A stretch of 64,000 nt of DNA from positions 430,058 to 494,057 of the forward strand of contig NZ_JAFEUM010000003.1 of assembly GCF_016900875.1 (NCBI RefSeq), given 5' to 3'. The position numbers were made by a program, and so were the translations under genes. The notes under the pieces were generated by a model. The model was given only the letters and a program-made list of their open reading frames with translations. It was not told the origin of the DNA and made no database searches. This document shows positions 51,912-60,749 of the stretch, piece after piece (position 1 is the first letter of the stretch; every line of letters begins with the position of its first letter). This DNA comes from Vibrio ulleungensis (GTDB lineage Bacteria; Pseudomonadota; Gammaproteobacteria; Enterobacterales; Vibrionaceae).

Positions 51912-52577
51912 ATGGGCATTTTTTCAAGATTCGCAGACATTGTAAATTCAAACATCAGTGCACTTTTAGATAAGGCAGAAGATCCGAGCAAAATGATCCG
52001 CTTGATAATCCAAGAGATGGAAGACACCTTGGTAGAGGTGCGTACAAACCTTGCAAAAGCGATTGCCGATAAAAAAGAGTTGGCTCGTCGTGTTGGAAAA
52101 ATAGAAAGCCAAGTTGAAGATTGGCAGACAAAAGCGAGTTTAGCGCTGAGCAAATCCCGTGAAGATTTAGCCCGCGCTGCACTGATCGAAAAACAAAAAC
52201 TGCAGAAAGTGGTGGCGGAGCTGCACACAGAGCAAACCTTGGTTGAAGAAACAATTGATAAACTGGGGCAAGAAGTCAAAAAACTGGAAGCGAAAATTTT
52301 AGAGACACGTGCTCGTCAGCAAACCTTAACCATGCGTCAAACTGTTGCGGGTAATCGCAAGCAAGTGCAGGAGCAGTTGCACGCAGGCAGAACGGCAGAA
52401 GCCATGGCCAAATTTGACCAGTTTGAGAAGAAAATTGACCGATTGGAAGCCGATGCAGACAGTTATGCAGTGTCTGAGTCTCCATCGCTTGATGCTCAAT
52501 TTGCAGATTTGCAGGCAGAGGAAGAGATTGAGCAAGAGCTCAACAAACTTAAACAGTCGATGCAGGATAAATCTTAA
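51912..52577 (+). CDS. pspA: PspA, phage shock protein (ESCRT-III-like)
   Basis: A 221-residue mostly alpha-helical coiled-coil protein that binds stressed inner membrane and inhibits PspF. The start MGIFSRFADIVNSNISALLDKAEDP is highly characteristic: an amphipathic membrane-binding helix first, then long coiled coils. First gene of pspABC behind the sigma-54 promoter. Confidence 0.97.
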   Translation: MGIFSRFADIVNSNISALLDKAEDPSKMIRLIIQEMEDTLVEVRTNLAKAIADKKELARRVGKIESQVEDWQTKASLALSKSREDLARAALIEKQKLQKVVAELHTEQTLVEETIDKLGQEVKKLEAKILETRARQQTLTMRQTVAGNRKQVQEQLHAGRTAEAMAKFDQFEKKIDRLEADADSYAVSESPSLDAQFADLQAEEEIEQELNKLKQSMQDKS

Positions 52578-52591
52578 TTCAAGGAGGCGCT

Positions 52592-52822
52592 ATGACCGCT
52601 GCACTAATTACCACACCTCTGGTTATCTTTCTGATTTTTGTAGCACCGCTTTGGCTGGTGCTGCACTACCGAAGCATTAAGAGAACCAATAAAGGACTGA
52701 GTCAAGAAGATAGGGACCGACTGGAAGCGCTATCTGAGCGCGCAGCGGCAATGTCCGATCGCGTGAGAACACTCGAAAAAATATTGGACGACGAATCACC
52801 AGGCTGGAGAGAAAAACGATGA
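52592..52822 (+). CDS. pspB: PspB, phage shock membrane protein
   Basis: A 76-residue inner-membrane protein with one N-terminal helix (about 4-26) and a cytoplasmic coiled-coil tail ending ESPGWREKR, as in the family. It works with PspC to relay membrane stress to PspA-PspF. AAGGAGG before ATG 52592; overlaps pspC by four bases. Confidence 0.96.
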   Translation: MTAALITTPLVIFLIFVAPLWLVLHYRSIKRTNKGLSQEDRDRLEALSERAAAMSDRVRTLEKILDDESPGWREKR

Positions 52823-53205
52823 GAAAACAACTGTATCGCGATCCTGCTAATGGCAAACTTACCGGCGTGTGTGCCGGTATCGCCAACTACTTCGAAGTTG
52901 AGTATTGGGTGGTTCGTATCCTCGTGGTATCGGCAACCCTGCTAGGGGGAGGATTTTTAATCATCCTTGCTTACGCAGCGTTTACCTTTTTACTTGATAA
53001 ACAGGATGTAAGAGACGTTCACACTTATCAGCAAAAAGCGAAGCACAGTGTAAAAGCGAAACCATGGTCAGCCGGTGAATCTGCTCATAGTGTTTTGGAT
53101 CATGTCGAAGACGATATTTACCAGGTCGAAAAGCGCATTCGCGAGATGGAAGCGCATGTAACCTCGGAGTCGTTTAAAGTAAATCGAGCATTTAAGCAGC
53201 TGTAA
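52819..53205 (+). CDS. pspC: PspC, phage shock membrane sensor
   Basis: A 128-residue PspC-domain protein: KQLYRDPANGKLTGVCAGIANYFEVE and then a hydrophobic segment (about 32-58) and a coiled-coil tail. It partners PspB. The RND pump operon follows 131 bases later on the same strand. Confidence 0.95.
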   Translation: MRKQLYRDPANGKLTGVCAGIANYFEVEYWVVRILVVSATLLGGGFLIILAYAAFTFLLDKQDVRDVHTYQQKAKHSVKAKPWSAGESAHSVLDHVEDDIYQVEKRIREMEAHVTSESFKVNRAFKQL

Positions 53206-53336
53206 GAGTTTCTTAAGAGTGACCGTTTCTATCAATTTTGGTTAAAAAACGGTTATGTTTGGTTCCCTTTCCTAGTAAAAGCGTTTTTTTGTTGTATTCT
53301 GAAAGTATGTGTAAATATTTGGATACATAAGAAAAA

Positions 53337-54374
53337 ATGCAGATTCGAAGTATGATATTGCTGGCTTCTGCCAGCATTCTGCTTGTTGGTTGCAACAAAG
53401 CAGAGCCTTGGCCAGAAGAGCCAAGTTCAAGACCTGTTAAAGTAATGACCGTCATCGTTGGCGAACAAAGCTTTACTCGCCAATTCCCTGCAACGGTTGA
53501 GGCGGGCGATAAAGCATCAATGTCATTTCGTGTATCCGGACGCATTGAAGATATTGCTGTGCGCTCTGGTGAAGCCGTTGAGCAAGGTCAAGTCATTGCA
53601 ACTTTAATGAGTGATGAAGCGTCACTCATTAAGGCGCAGAGCTTAGCAATGTTTCAGCTTGCTGAAGTGCAATTTGAGCGTGCCGAAGCGCTCATTAAAG
53701 ATAATGTCATTTCTGCGCAAAGCTACGATGATTCTGTTGGTATGTATAAAGCGGCTCAAGCTCGCTACGATCAGTCGGTAACCAATTACGAATACACGCA
53801 AATGGTCGCTCCCTTTGACGGCAACATTTCTCTGGTCTTTGCAGAAGACCATCAGTGGGTCAATGCAAATGAGCCTGTACTCAATGTTCAGTCGCGAGAA
53901 TTACTAAAGATTGAGTTCCAACTCCCCGATTATTTACTGTTCAGTTTTCAGGCTAATCCTCCAAAACTGGCTCAAGTGCGCTTTGACTCACAGCCAGACA
54001 GCAGTTACCCCGTTACATTCCTCGAGCTAGATACTCAGTCAGACCTGTCAACTGGCAGTTATAAAGTGACAATGGCAATGCAGCGCCCTGAAGGCAGCAG
54101 TATTTTCCCAGGTATGTCTGGACAAATTGAAGTCGAAATCCCTCAAGGTACGCCTAACTCATTGCCTGCTACATCGCTGTTTGATTGCGATGGTAAGCAG
54201 TGTGTCTGGCGTCTCAATGAAAACGGCTCTATTGAACAAGTTGCAGTCACATTAACGGAAAGCGGCGAGGTGGAATCGGGACTTGCTGATGGCGACCAAA
54301 TCGTAGTGACAGGTGTTGATTCACTTTCCAGTGATTTGAAAGTGCGCGAATGGGTTAAGGAGCAGGGAATATGA
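53337..54374 (+). CDS. vexI: RND efflux periplasmic adaptor 1 (lipoprotein)
   Basis: A 345-residue membrane-fusion protein. Lipobox LLVGC at residues 15-19, then lipoyl/barrel-sandwich halves (SFRVSGRIEDIAVRSGEAVEQGQVIATL and the APFDGNISLVFAEDHQWV partner), the coiled hairpin and the beta-barrel. Two adaptors followed by one RND pump next to psp and tag match the V. cholerae vexIJK order. Its stop overlaps the next start (ATGATG). Confidence 0.88.
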   Translation: MQIRSMILLASASILLVGCNKAEPWPEEPSSRPVKVMTVIVGEQSFTRQFPATVEAGDKASMSFRVSGRIEDIAVRSGEAVEQGQVIATLMSDEASLIKAQSLAMFQLAEVQFERAEALIKDNVISAQSYDDSVGMYKAAQARYDQSVTNYEYTQMVAPFDGNISLVFAEDHQWVNANEPVLNVQSRELLKIEFQLPDYLLFSFQANPPKLAQVRFDSQPDSSYPVTFLELDTQSDLSTGSYKVTMAMQRPEGSSIFPGMSGQIEVEIPQGTPNSLPATSLFDCDGKQCVWRLNENGSIEQVAVTLTESGEVESGLADGDQIVVTGVDSLSSDLKVREWVKEQGI

Positions 54375-55486
54375 TGAACACTAAAAAAACTACCCTGAGT
54401 CTGTTGGTCGCAACTGCAGTCATGTTAAGCGGATGCAGTAAACCAGGTATCGAAGGCGAGGTTGATACCCCTAACGTCGCAGTCATGCAGATAAATGCAG
54501 ATGAAAACACCACGTCCAACTATTTTCCTGCTATCGCACTTGCCGCTGACTTGACCGCCATGAGCTTTCGAATCAATGGCGAGATAATGGAGCTAAACGC
54601 GAAAGACGGCCAAACCGTGAAGAAGGGCGATTTGCTTGCCAAGCTTGATGAAAGAGATTACTTGATTGAAGTTGAGAACGCCCAAGCGTCTTATGAAGTG
54701 ATTGATAGCCAATTTACGCGTTCAAAACCATTGGTCGAAAAAGAGCTTCTTGCTCAATCACAATTTGATGAAATCAGAGCAAAACGAGCAATCGCAAAAG
54801 CGGATTTGGATCTTGCTAAGCTAAGGCTTTCATTTACAGAGTTAGTCGCGCCATTTGATGGAATCATTTCCCGTTTGGATGTTGATAACTTCCAAACGGT
54901 AGCACCAGGTGAGTTTCTGTTCAACTTGCATAAAGTTGATCAAGTAGAGGTGTTGGTTCAAATACCCGATCAATTGGTGATCTCCAACATGAATCCGAAA
55001 TCTCAGGTCAATGCACAAGTACGTACTAGTACCGGAAACGAATATGAAGCTTCCTTAAAAGAGTATACCAGTGAGCCAGACCCAACCACTGGAACCTATA
55101 CGGTAACACTCACTATGCCAATGCCCGAAGATGAAATAATTCTGGATGGTATGGCGCTAGATGTGACAAATAACGCGTCGGCGAGTGACTTCAGTATGGA
55201 TGGCATTGTATTGCTTCCGGTTGAAGCAGTGGTTAACCCAGATGGACAATCGTTGACTGTTGGTGGCAGTCACGTGTGGGTTTTAAACGAAGACAATACG
55301 GTAACTAAACAGCAAGTTACCTTAGGTGACTTGCACTTGAGCGAAATACAAATAACCGACGGCGTTAACGCGAGCGATACCGTAGTCATTGCAGGTAACG
55401 CACAGTTACGTGATGGAATGACAGTTAACCCGGTTGAGGCTACGACCACTTTGCATATTGAAGATGAGGTGGTAAGTGATGAGTGA
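54371..55486 (+). CDS. vexJ: RND efflux periplasmic adaptor 2 (lipoprotein)
   Basis: A 371-residue second membrane-fusion protein with lipobox LSGC (Cys near residue 22) and the same domain order as its upstream partner (SFRINGEIMELNAKDGQTVKKGDLLAKL). Two different adaptors for one pump suggest a heteromeric adaptor ring. The start overlaps the previous stop. It overlaps the pump gene by about eight bases. Confidence 0.88.
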   Translation: MMNTKKTTLSLLVATAVMLSGCSKPGIEGEVDTPNVAVMQINADENTTSNYFPAIALAADLTAMSFRINGEIMELNAKDGQTVKKGDLLAKLDERDYLIEVENAQASYEVIDSQFTRSKPLVEKELLAQSQFDEIRAKRAIAKADLDLAKLRLSFTELVAPFDGIISRLDVDNFQTVAPGEFLFNLHKVDQVEVLVQIPDQLVISNMNPKSQVNAQVRTSTGNEYEASLKEYTSEPDPTTGTYTVTLTMPMPEDEIILDGMALDVTNNASASDFSMDGIVLLPVEAVVNPDGQSLTVGGSHVWVLNEDNTVTKQQVTLGDLHLSEIQITDGVNASDTVVIAGNAQLRDGMTVNPVEATTTLHIEDEVVSDE

Positions 55487-58400
55487 TCAGATGACCAACA
55501 ACGAACAAAACGATAGCAACACCCGCGGCGTCGCGGCTTATTTCATCAATAATCGTGTCATCAGTTGGATGCTCACTCTGATCTTTTTGGTGGGCGGCAC
55601 AATGGCATTTTTTGACTTGGGACGTTTGGAAGATCCTGCGTTTACCATCAAAGATGCAATGATTGTCACTCAGTACCCTGGTGCGACACCGGTTCAGGTC
55701 GAAGAGGAAGTGACGTATCCGATAGAGAAAGAGATCCAACAATTGGCGTATGTCGATGAGGTGAACTCAATCTCTACGCGTGGGCTTTCGCAAATCACAG
55801 TGACCATGAAAAACAACTATGGCCCTGATGATCTACCCCAGATTTGGGATGAGCTGCGTCGAAAAGTTAACGATCTTAAAGTTCAGCTACCTCCAGGTGT
55901 GGGAGAGCCATCAGTCATTGATGATTTTGGCGATGTGTATGGCGTTCTGATGGCCGTTACTGGTGATGGATACTCATACAAAGAACTGCTCGATTACGTA
56001 GACTATTTACGACGCGATTTAGAGCTGGTTACGGGCGTAAGTAAAGTCGCAGTATCGGGCGTACAGCAAGAGCAAGTATTTATTGAACTCTCTGTTGCGC
56101 GCATGACCAGTTTAGGATTGTCTCCTCAAACAATTTACAATCTACTTTCGACGCAAAACTTGGTGTCTGATGCAGGCGCAATTCGCGTTGGAACAGAGTA
56201 TTTAAGAATACACCCAACCGGTGAATTTACAGACGTTGAACAATTAGGTGATTTGATCTTAACGGATGGCGGCGCGCAAGGTCTTATTTATTTGCGTGAC
56301 GTGGCGGATGTTAAGCAAGGTTACATAGAAGTCCCAACCAACATATTGAACTTTAACGGCAAGCTGGCGCTGAACATGGGTATTTCCTTTGCCCCTGGGG
56401 TCAATGTGGTTGAAGTGGGTAAGCGCGTTGATCGACGCCTTGCAGAGCTGAAGTATCAGCAGCCTGTTGGCCTAGATATTTCAGAAATTTATTCACAACC
56501 TAAAGAAGTTGATAAATCGGTTAGTGGCTTCGTTATCAGCTTAGGACAAGCGGTAGCGATCGTTATTATTGTGCTGCTGTTCTTTATGGGTGTGCGAGCC
56601 GGTTTGCTCATCGGGCTTATCTTATTGCTGACGGTATTGGGTACCTTTGTATTCATGTCCTACTTTGCCATTGATCTACAGCGGATTTCACTGGGGGCTC
56701 TGGTTATTGCGCTGGGGATGCTGGTGGACAATGCCATTGTGGTGGTCGAAGGGATAATAATAGGGACCAAAAAGGGCAAGTCGAGGCTGCAGGCTGCAAC
56801 AGAAATTGTAAACCAAACCAAGTGGCCTTTACTGGGTGCGACCGTTATTGCCATTACGGCATTTGCCCCAATAGGCTTGTCGGAAGACTCCACCGGTGAA
56901 TACTGTGCGACATTATTTAGCGTACTACTCATTTCACTTATGCTGAGTTGGTTTACTGCAATATCGATAACCCCATTTTTGGCAGATATTTTCTTTAAGG
57001 GCCAAAAGCCACCAAAAGAAGGAGAAGGCGGCGAAACCTACGACGGTTTTGTGTTTGTTGTGTACACCAAATTCCTGACATTTTGTATGAATCGTGCCTG
57101 GGGAACCGTTATTGTGTTAGTGGTCGCATTGGGTGCGAGCGTGTATGGATTTGGCTTTATTAAACAGGCTTTCTTCCCAGCGTCAACAACACCCATGTTT
57201 ATGGTCGATGTTTGGATGCCAGAGGGTACCGATATTCGAGCCACTAACGCCAAGTTGAAAACCATTGAAGGATGGTTGAACGAGCAAGATGGCGTAGAAC
57301 ATATAACCAGCTCTACGGGTAAAGGTCTTGAGCGTTTCATGCTTACCTACACCCCAGAAAAAAGCTATGCATCTTACGGTGAGATCACCACTCGCGTGAC
57401 CGATTACGCGATTATGCATGACCTAATGGCGGATTTAACCGAGCACCTTAAAGCCGATCATTCAGAAGTGAACTTTAAGCTCAAACAGATCGAGTTAGGC
57501 CCTGGTGGCGGCGCTAAAGTGGAAGCACGTATTGTCGGCTCAGATCCTGAAGTGATGAGAACCTTAGCCGCAGAAGTGATGGACGTGATCAAAAGCGATC
57601 CGGGTGCGACGGCAGTAAGACACGACTGGCGTGAAAGAACCAAAGTCATTGAGCCTGTGTTCAATGAGAGCCAAGCACGCCGATATGGTATTACCAAATC
57701 CGATGTTGACGACTTACTCGCGGTGTCATTCTCTGGCAAAACCATTGGTATTTACCGCGATGGCACAACGTTAATGCCGATAGTGACAAGGTTAACCGAG
57801 GAAGAGCGTGTCGATATTCAAAGTATTGAACGCGCTAAAATTTGGAGCCCAGCGCTCAATGAGTATATTCCTTTGCAACAAGTTACCCTTGGATACAACG
57901 TTATTTGGGAAGACCCAATCATTGTGCGCAAAAACAGAAAACGTATGCTGACTGTCTTTGCTGACCCTGATTTATTGAGTGAAGATACGGCGGCAGAGCT
58001 GCAAAAACGCATTCAAACCAAAGTGGAAGCCATAGAATTCCCAACAGGATATACCTTGGAGTGGGGTGGAGAGTATGAGTCGTCTCGTGATGCACAAGCG
58101 TCGCTATTTAGCTCGATGCCAATGGGTTATCTGTTCATGTTCTTGATCACCGTGTTCTTGTTTAATTCTGTGAAGCTACCATTGATTGTTTGGTTGACCG
58201 TACCACTCGCGTTAATTGGTGTAACCAGCGGACTCTTGCTCCTCAATACTCCATTTGGCTTTATGGCGTTGCTGGGTTTCTTAAGCTTAAGCGGTATGCT
58301 GCTCAAAAATGGTATTGTACTGATTGATCAGATACAGCTCGAGATGAGCACTGGTAAAGACCCGTACAAAGCGGTTGTTGACGCAGCGTTAAGCCGTGTT

Positions 58401-58586
58401 CGTCCAGTGTGTATGGCAGCAATTACGACCATTCTTGGTATGATCCCGCTGTTACCGGATATCTTCTTCAAACCGATGGCAGTAACCATCATGTTTGGAT
58501 TGGGCTTTGCTACTGTACTTACCCTCATTGTGGTGCCAGTACTGTACAAAATGTTCTATAAAATACCGACGCCGAGTACCAAGTAA
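55479..58586 (+). CDS. vexK: RND efflux pump, inner-membrane component
   Basis: A 1035-residue RND transporter with twelve helices and two large periplasmic loops. The TM4 proton-relay motif reads LVDNAIVVVEG, with Asn at the second position where AcrB has a second Asp; TM10 has LLKNGIVLIDQ with the relay Lys. Substrates are probably amphiphilic compounds such as bile acids, but are not inferable from sequence. ATG 55479 is preferred to GTG 55476. Confidence 0.9.
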   Translation: MSDQMTNNEQNDSNTRGVAAYFINNRVISWMLTLIFLVGGTMAFFDLGRLEDPAFTIKDAMIVTQYPGATPVQVEEEVTYPIEKEIQQLAYVDEVNSISTRGLSQITVTMKNNYGPDDLPQIWDELRRKVNDLKVQLPPGVGEPSVIDDFGDVYGVLMAVTGDGYSYKELLDYVDYLRRDLELVTGVSKVAVSGVQQEQVFIELSVARMTSLGLSPQTIYNLLSTQNLVSDAGAIRVGTEYLRIHPTGEFTDVEQLGDLILTDGGAQGLIYLRDVADVKQGYIEVPTNILNFNGKLALNMGISFAPGVNVVEVGKRVDRRLAELKYQQPVGLDISEIYSQPKEVDKSVSGFVISLGQAVAIVIIVLLFFMGVRAGLLIGLILLLTVLGTFVFMSYFAIDLQRISLGALVIALGMLVDNAIVVVEGIIIGTKKGKSRLQAATEIVNQTKWPLLGATVIAITAFAPIGLSEDSTGEYCATLFSVLLISLMLSWFTAISITPFLADIFFKGQKPPKEGEGGETYDGFVFVVYTKFLTFCMNRAWGTVIVLVVALGASVYGFGFIKQAFFPASTTPMFMVDVWMPEGTDIRATNAKLKTIEGWLNEQDGVEHITSSTGKGLERFMLTYTPEKSYASYGEITTRVTDYAIMHDLMADLTEHLKADHSEVNFKLKQIELGPGGGAKVEARIVGSDPEVMRTLAAEVMDVIKSDPGATAVRHDWRERTKVIEPVFNESQARRYGITKSDVDDLLAVSFSGKTIGIYRDGTTLMPIVTRLTEEERVDIQSIERAKIWSPALNEYIPLQQVTLGYNVIWEDPIIVRKNRKRMLTVFADPDLLSEDTAAELQKRIQTKVEAIEFPTGYTLEWGGEYESSRDAQASLFSSMPMGYLFMFLITVFLFNSVKLPLIVWLTVPLALIGVTSGLLLLNTPFGFMALLGFLSLSGMLLKNGIVLIDQIQLEMSTGKDPYKAVVDAALSRVRPVCMAAITTILGMIPLLPDIFFKPMAVTIMFGLGFATVLTLIVVPVLYKMFYKIPTPSTK

Positions 58587-59206
58587 TGAGTGAGGATAGC
58601 AAAGCTATTGGTCGTTGTAAGTGGGTCGACGTATCCAAGCCGGATTACGTCGCCTACCACGACAACGAGTGGGGTGTTCCAGTCTACGACGATAGGGTGT
58701 TTTTTGAGTTTATCACTCTAGAGGGCGCCCAAGCTGGATTGAACTGGTACACCATACTTAAGCGCAGACAAGGCTATAGGGACGCTTTCGCCGATTTTGA
58801 TGTGCACAAAGTGGCTAACTTCGATCAAGATAAAATTGATGCATTGCTGCTAGACGAGGGTATTATTCGACATCGGCTAAAGGTGGCTTCAACAGTCACC
58901 AATGCACAGGCGTTTATCGCCATTCAGCAAGAGTTTGGTTCATTCAGTCAATATGTGTGGGCTTTTGTGGGGAATGAGCCAGTCATCAATAGGCTCAAGC
59001 CTGGAGAGTATCCACCGGCGACCACAGAACTGTCGGATGCGCTATCTAAGGATCTGAAAAAACGAGGTTTTAAGTTTGTTGGAAGCACTATTATTTATGC
59101 GTTTATGCAAGCGTGTGGCTTAGTGGTTGATCACAATAGTGATTGTCATTGCTGCGGCGCATTAGTTAAGCAAGGCGATAAATTTATTGCATCGTACAAA
59201 GAGTAG
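58586..59206 (+). CDS. tag: DNA-3-methyladenine glycosylase I
   Basis: Removes 3-methyladenine from alkylated DNA in base-excision repair. The 206-residue protein has the zinc-snap residues (RCKWV at the N-terminus; DCHCC at the C-terminus), YHDNEWGVPVYDD, LEGAQAGLNWYTILKRR and KKRGFKFVGSTI. The start overlaps the pump stop by one base (TAATG), so it is co-transcribed with the efflux genes. Confidence 0.96.
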   Translation: MSEDSKAIGRCKWVDVSKPDYVAYHDNEWGVPVYDDRVFFEFITLEGAQAGLNWYTILKRRQGYRDAFADFDVHKVANFDQDKIDALLLDEGIIRHRLKVASTVTNAQAFIAIQQEFGSFSQYVWAFVGNEPVINRLKPGEYPPATTELSDALSKDLKKRGFKFVGSTIIYAFMQACGLVVDHNSDCHCCGALVKQGDKFIASYKE

Positions 59207-59251
59207 AATCTTAGGTTAATGCGCGCTGTTTGATGCAGTGTTGACTAATAG

Positions 59252-59291
59252 AAAAAGCTCACAGCATTTGTAAACGGCAGTGAGCTTTTTT
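59252..59291 (+). terminator. tag operon terminator
   Basis: Stem AAAAAGCTCAC / GTGAGCTTTTT with a 17-base loop and T-run. It ends the pump-tag transcript. Confidence 0.88.
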
Positions 59292-59429
59292 GATCCCGCA
59301 ACAGATAGCCAATTAGGCTTGTCCCAAAATGCGTCATGTTGACACGCCGAATGACGATGACAGTGAAAAGCCTTTAAGGGTTTTCATTTCTACTATTAGA
59401 GTCGCGAAAGCGTATGATCAGTTTCTAAC

Positions 59430-59466
59430 AAGTTTTTGGACAAAAGTGAGTTACCGACACTAATTA
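59430..59466 (+). repeat. Left copy of degenerate direct repeat flanking the trpS2-recombinase module
   Basis: Pattern AAGTT-N2-TGGACAAAA, a short gap, then AGTTAC-N7-AATTA. The same pattern in the same orientation occurs at 61588-61628, just upstream of the recombinase start. The gap before AGTTAC differs (3 versus 7 bases). This is a candidate attL/attR pair. Confidence 0.5.
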
Positions 59467-59511
59467 TTTCTACTAAATTCGCATAATTTAAAGTATCTCG
59501 AATAAAGAAAA

Positions 59512-59550
59512 CAGCTTCGATAGGTTTAGCCAATGTTCTTCTCGAAGCTG
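59512..59550 (-). terminator. trpS2 terminator
   Basis: A 9-base perfect stem (CAGCTTCGA / TCGAAGCTG) followed on the minus strand by TTTTCTTTATT, 19 bases after the trpS2 stop. Confidence 0.75.
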
Positions 59551-59569
59551 GCAGTTGAAAGCAAGTTAT

Positions 59570-60592
59570 TCAGAGAGTATTGAGTCCAAAGATTTCTTTA
59601 ACATCAAAGAGTACTTTTTCTGTTTTATCTCTAGATACTTGGCTTCCTTCCACTAAAATATCAACTAATTGAGCCTTATCATTTAAAAACTCTACTCTTC
59701 TCTCTCTTATTGGTCGGAGCATGTCCTGCAAACACTCTTCGAGTACTTTTTTCGTTGTACCGTCACCAAGACCCCCACGTTGATAGTGCTCTTTTAGTTG
59801 ACTGATATAGTCCTCATCTGAATGAAAAGCATCGAGATAGGTAAACACAACATTTCCTTTGATATTGCCGGGATCTTCGACCCTTAGGTGATTAGGGTCG
59901 GTATACATCGATTTTACCGCTGCGGAGATCTCTTTTTCGGTAGCCCCAAGATTAATGGCGTTGCCCATCGACTTAGACATCTTATTTTTCCCATCTGTAC
60001 TAGGTAAACGTGATGCACTACTTAATAAAGGTCTACATTCATTCAAAACAACACACCCTGCTAGTGAATTAACCTTTCTCACTATCTCATTAGTTTGCTC
60101 AATCATTGGTAACTGATCATCTCCAACAGGAACTAATGATGCTTTAAAGCCTGTTATATCTGCCGCTTGAGATATTGGATATGTTAAAAAACCAGCAGGA
60201 ATCGAACGTTTAAATCCTTTGTTTTGAATCTCATTTTTGACAGTTGGATTTCGCTCTAACCGACTGATGGTTACAAGATTGCTGTAATACATAGTTAACT
60301 CAGCAAGGGCGGGTAGTTGTGATTGAAGGCAAACTGTGGTTTTAGAAGGGTTGATACCTACGGCTAGATAATCTGCAACGACATTTAGAATGTTGGATGA
60401 TACTTTTTTCGGATTATGAGCATTATCAGTAAGACCTTGCATATCAGCAACAAGAATAGTTTGCTCATGAATTGCCTGTAAAGCTACACGCTGCTTTAAA
60501 GAACCGACATAATGACCTAGATGCAATGGGCCTGTAGCTCTATCGCCTGTCAAAATAACTTCTGGTTTATCAGTATCTTGCTTTGTGTTCAT
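59570..60592 (-). CDS. trpS2: Auxiliary-type tryptophanyl-tRNA synthetase
   Basis: A 340-residue class Ic synthetase that charges tRNA-Trp. The HIGH-like motif is GPLHLGHYVGS near residue 20, and KMSKS is KNKMSKSMGN near residue 208. It differs from the housekeeping E. coli type. The active-site stretch VDQHAIT reads ADMQGLT, so the His linked to indolmycin sensitivity (His43 in the Bacillus enzyme) is Gln. The SD AGGAG lies eight bases before ATG 60592 and can be hidden in a hairpin. Upstream lies a Trp-rich leader frame. It is probably a second trpS; the housekeeping gene is not in this window. Confidence 0.9.
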   Translation of the reverse strand: MNTKQDTDKPEVILTGDRATGPLHLGHYVGSLKQRVALQAIHEQTILVADMQGLTDNAHNPKKVSSNILNVVADYLAVGINPSKTTVCLQSQLPALAELTMYYSNLVTISRLERNPTVKNEIQNKGFKRSIPAGFLTYPISQAADITGFKASLVPVGDDQLPMIEQTNEIVRKVNSLAGCVVLNECRPLLSSASRLPSTDGKNKMSKSMGNAINLGATEKEISAAVKSMYTDPNHLRVEDPGNIKGNVVFTYLDAFHSDEDYISQLKEHYQRGGLGDGTTKKVLEECLQDMLRPIRERRVEFLNDKAQLVDILVEGSQVSRDKTEKVLFDVKEIFGLNTL

Positions 60593-60596
60593 GGGT

Positions 60597-60633
60597 ATAT
60601 CTCCTAGTTAAAACAGATCGCTACTGGAGATAC
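60597..60633 (-). promoter_or_regulatory. Hairpin sequestering the trpS2 ribosome binding site
   Basis: On the minus strand GUAUCUCC (60633-60626) can pair with GGAGAUAU (60604-60597), which contains the trpS2 SD: 8 pairs, one wobble, 21-base loop. An alternative helix, GCUGCUGGA (60668-60660) with UCCAGUAGC (60628-60620), uses part of the same arm and would free the SD. Confidence 0.6.
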
Positions 60634-60648
60634 AAAAGAAATTACAGT

Positions 60649-60707
60649 CTTAGCTACCTTCCAGCAGCTTAAGAATGTAAGAATTCCGTGCCGCTCTAAT
60701 TAGAGCG
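60649..60707 (-). promoter_or_regulatory. Attenuator-like alternative hairpins upstream of trpS2
   Basis: Three competing folds are visible on the minus strand. 1:2 is a 16-base palindrome CGCTCTAATTAGAGCG (60692-60707) that starts right after the tandem Trp codons. 2:3 pairs AGCGGC (60695-60690) with GCUGCU (60668-60663), extended by GGAAU/AUUCU. 3:4 is a stem CUUA-GCUGCU with its complement and a GGAA tetraloop (60673-60649), followed by a U-rich stretch. This order is that of a trp-type attenuator. The T-run after 3:4 is imperfect, so control may be transcriptional, translational or both. Confidence 0.6.
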
Positions 60708-60749
60708 CCACCATAAGAAAAATAATGTAGGTGTTGAAATGTATTTCAT
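60696..60749 (-). CDS. Trp-rich leader peptide upstream of trpS2
   Basis: A 17-codon frame MKYISTPTLFFLWWRSN with two consecutive Trp codons (60713-60708), ending 103 bases before trpS2. Its stop codon lies inside the 1:2 hairpin. There is no good SD. A TTGAGT-N17-TAGATT promoter-like pair would start RNA close to the ATG, so it could be leaderless. The Trp codons plus the alternative hairpins are the argument; the frame alone would not be convincing. Confidence 0.55.
   Translation of the reverse strand: MKYISTPTLFFLWWRSN

Larger units (their letters stand above)
59207..59569. other. Gene-free region between tag and trpS2
   Basis: This 363-base stretch holds the tag terminator (59252-59291), a minor inverted repeat near 59368-59390 (GAAAAGCC/GGGTTTTC), the left copy of the candidate attachment repeat (59430-59466) and the trpS2 terminator (59512-59550). 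No gene is supported. It looks like the junction between core DNA and the variable end. Confidence 0.6.
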
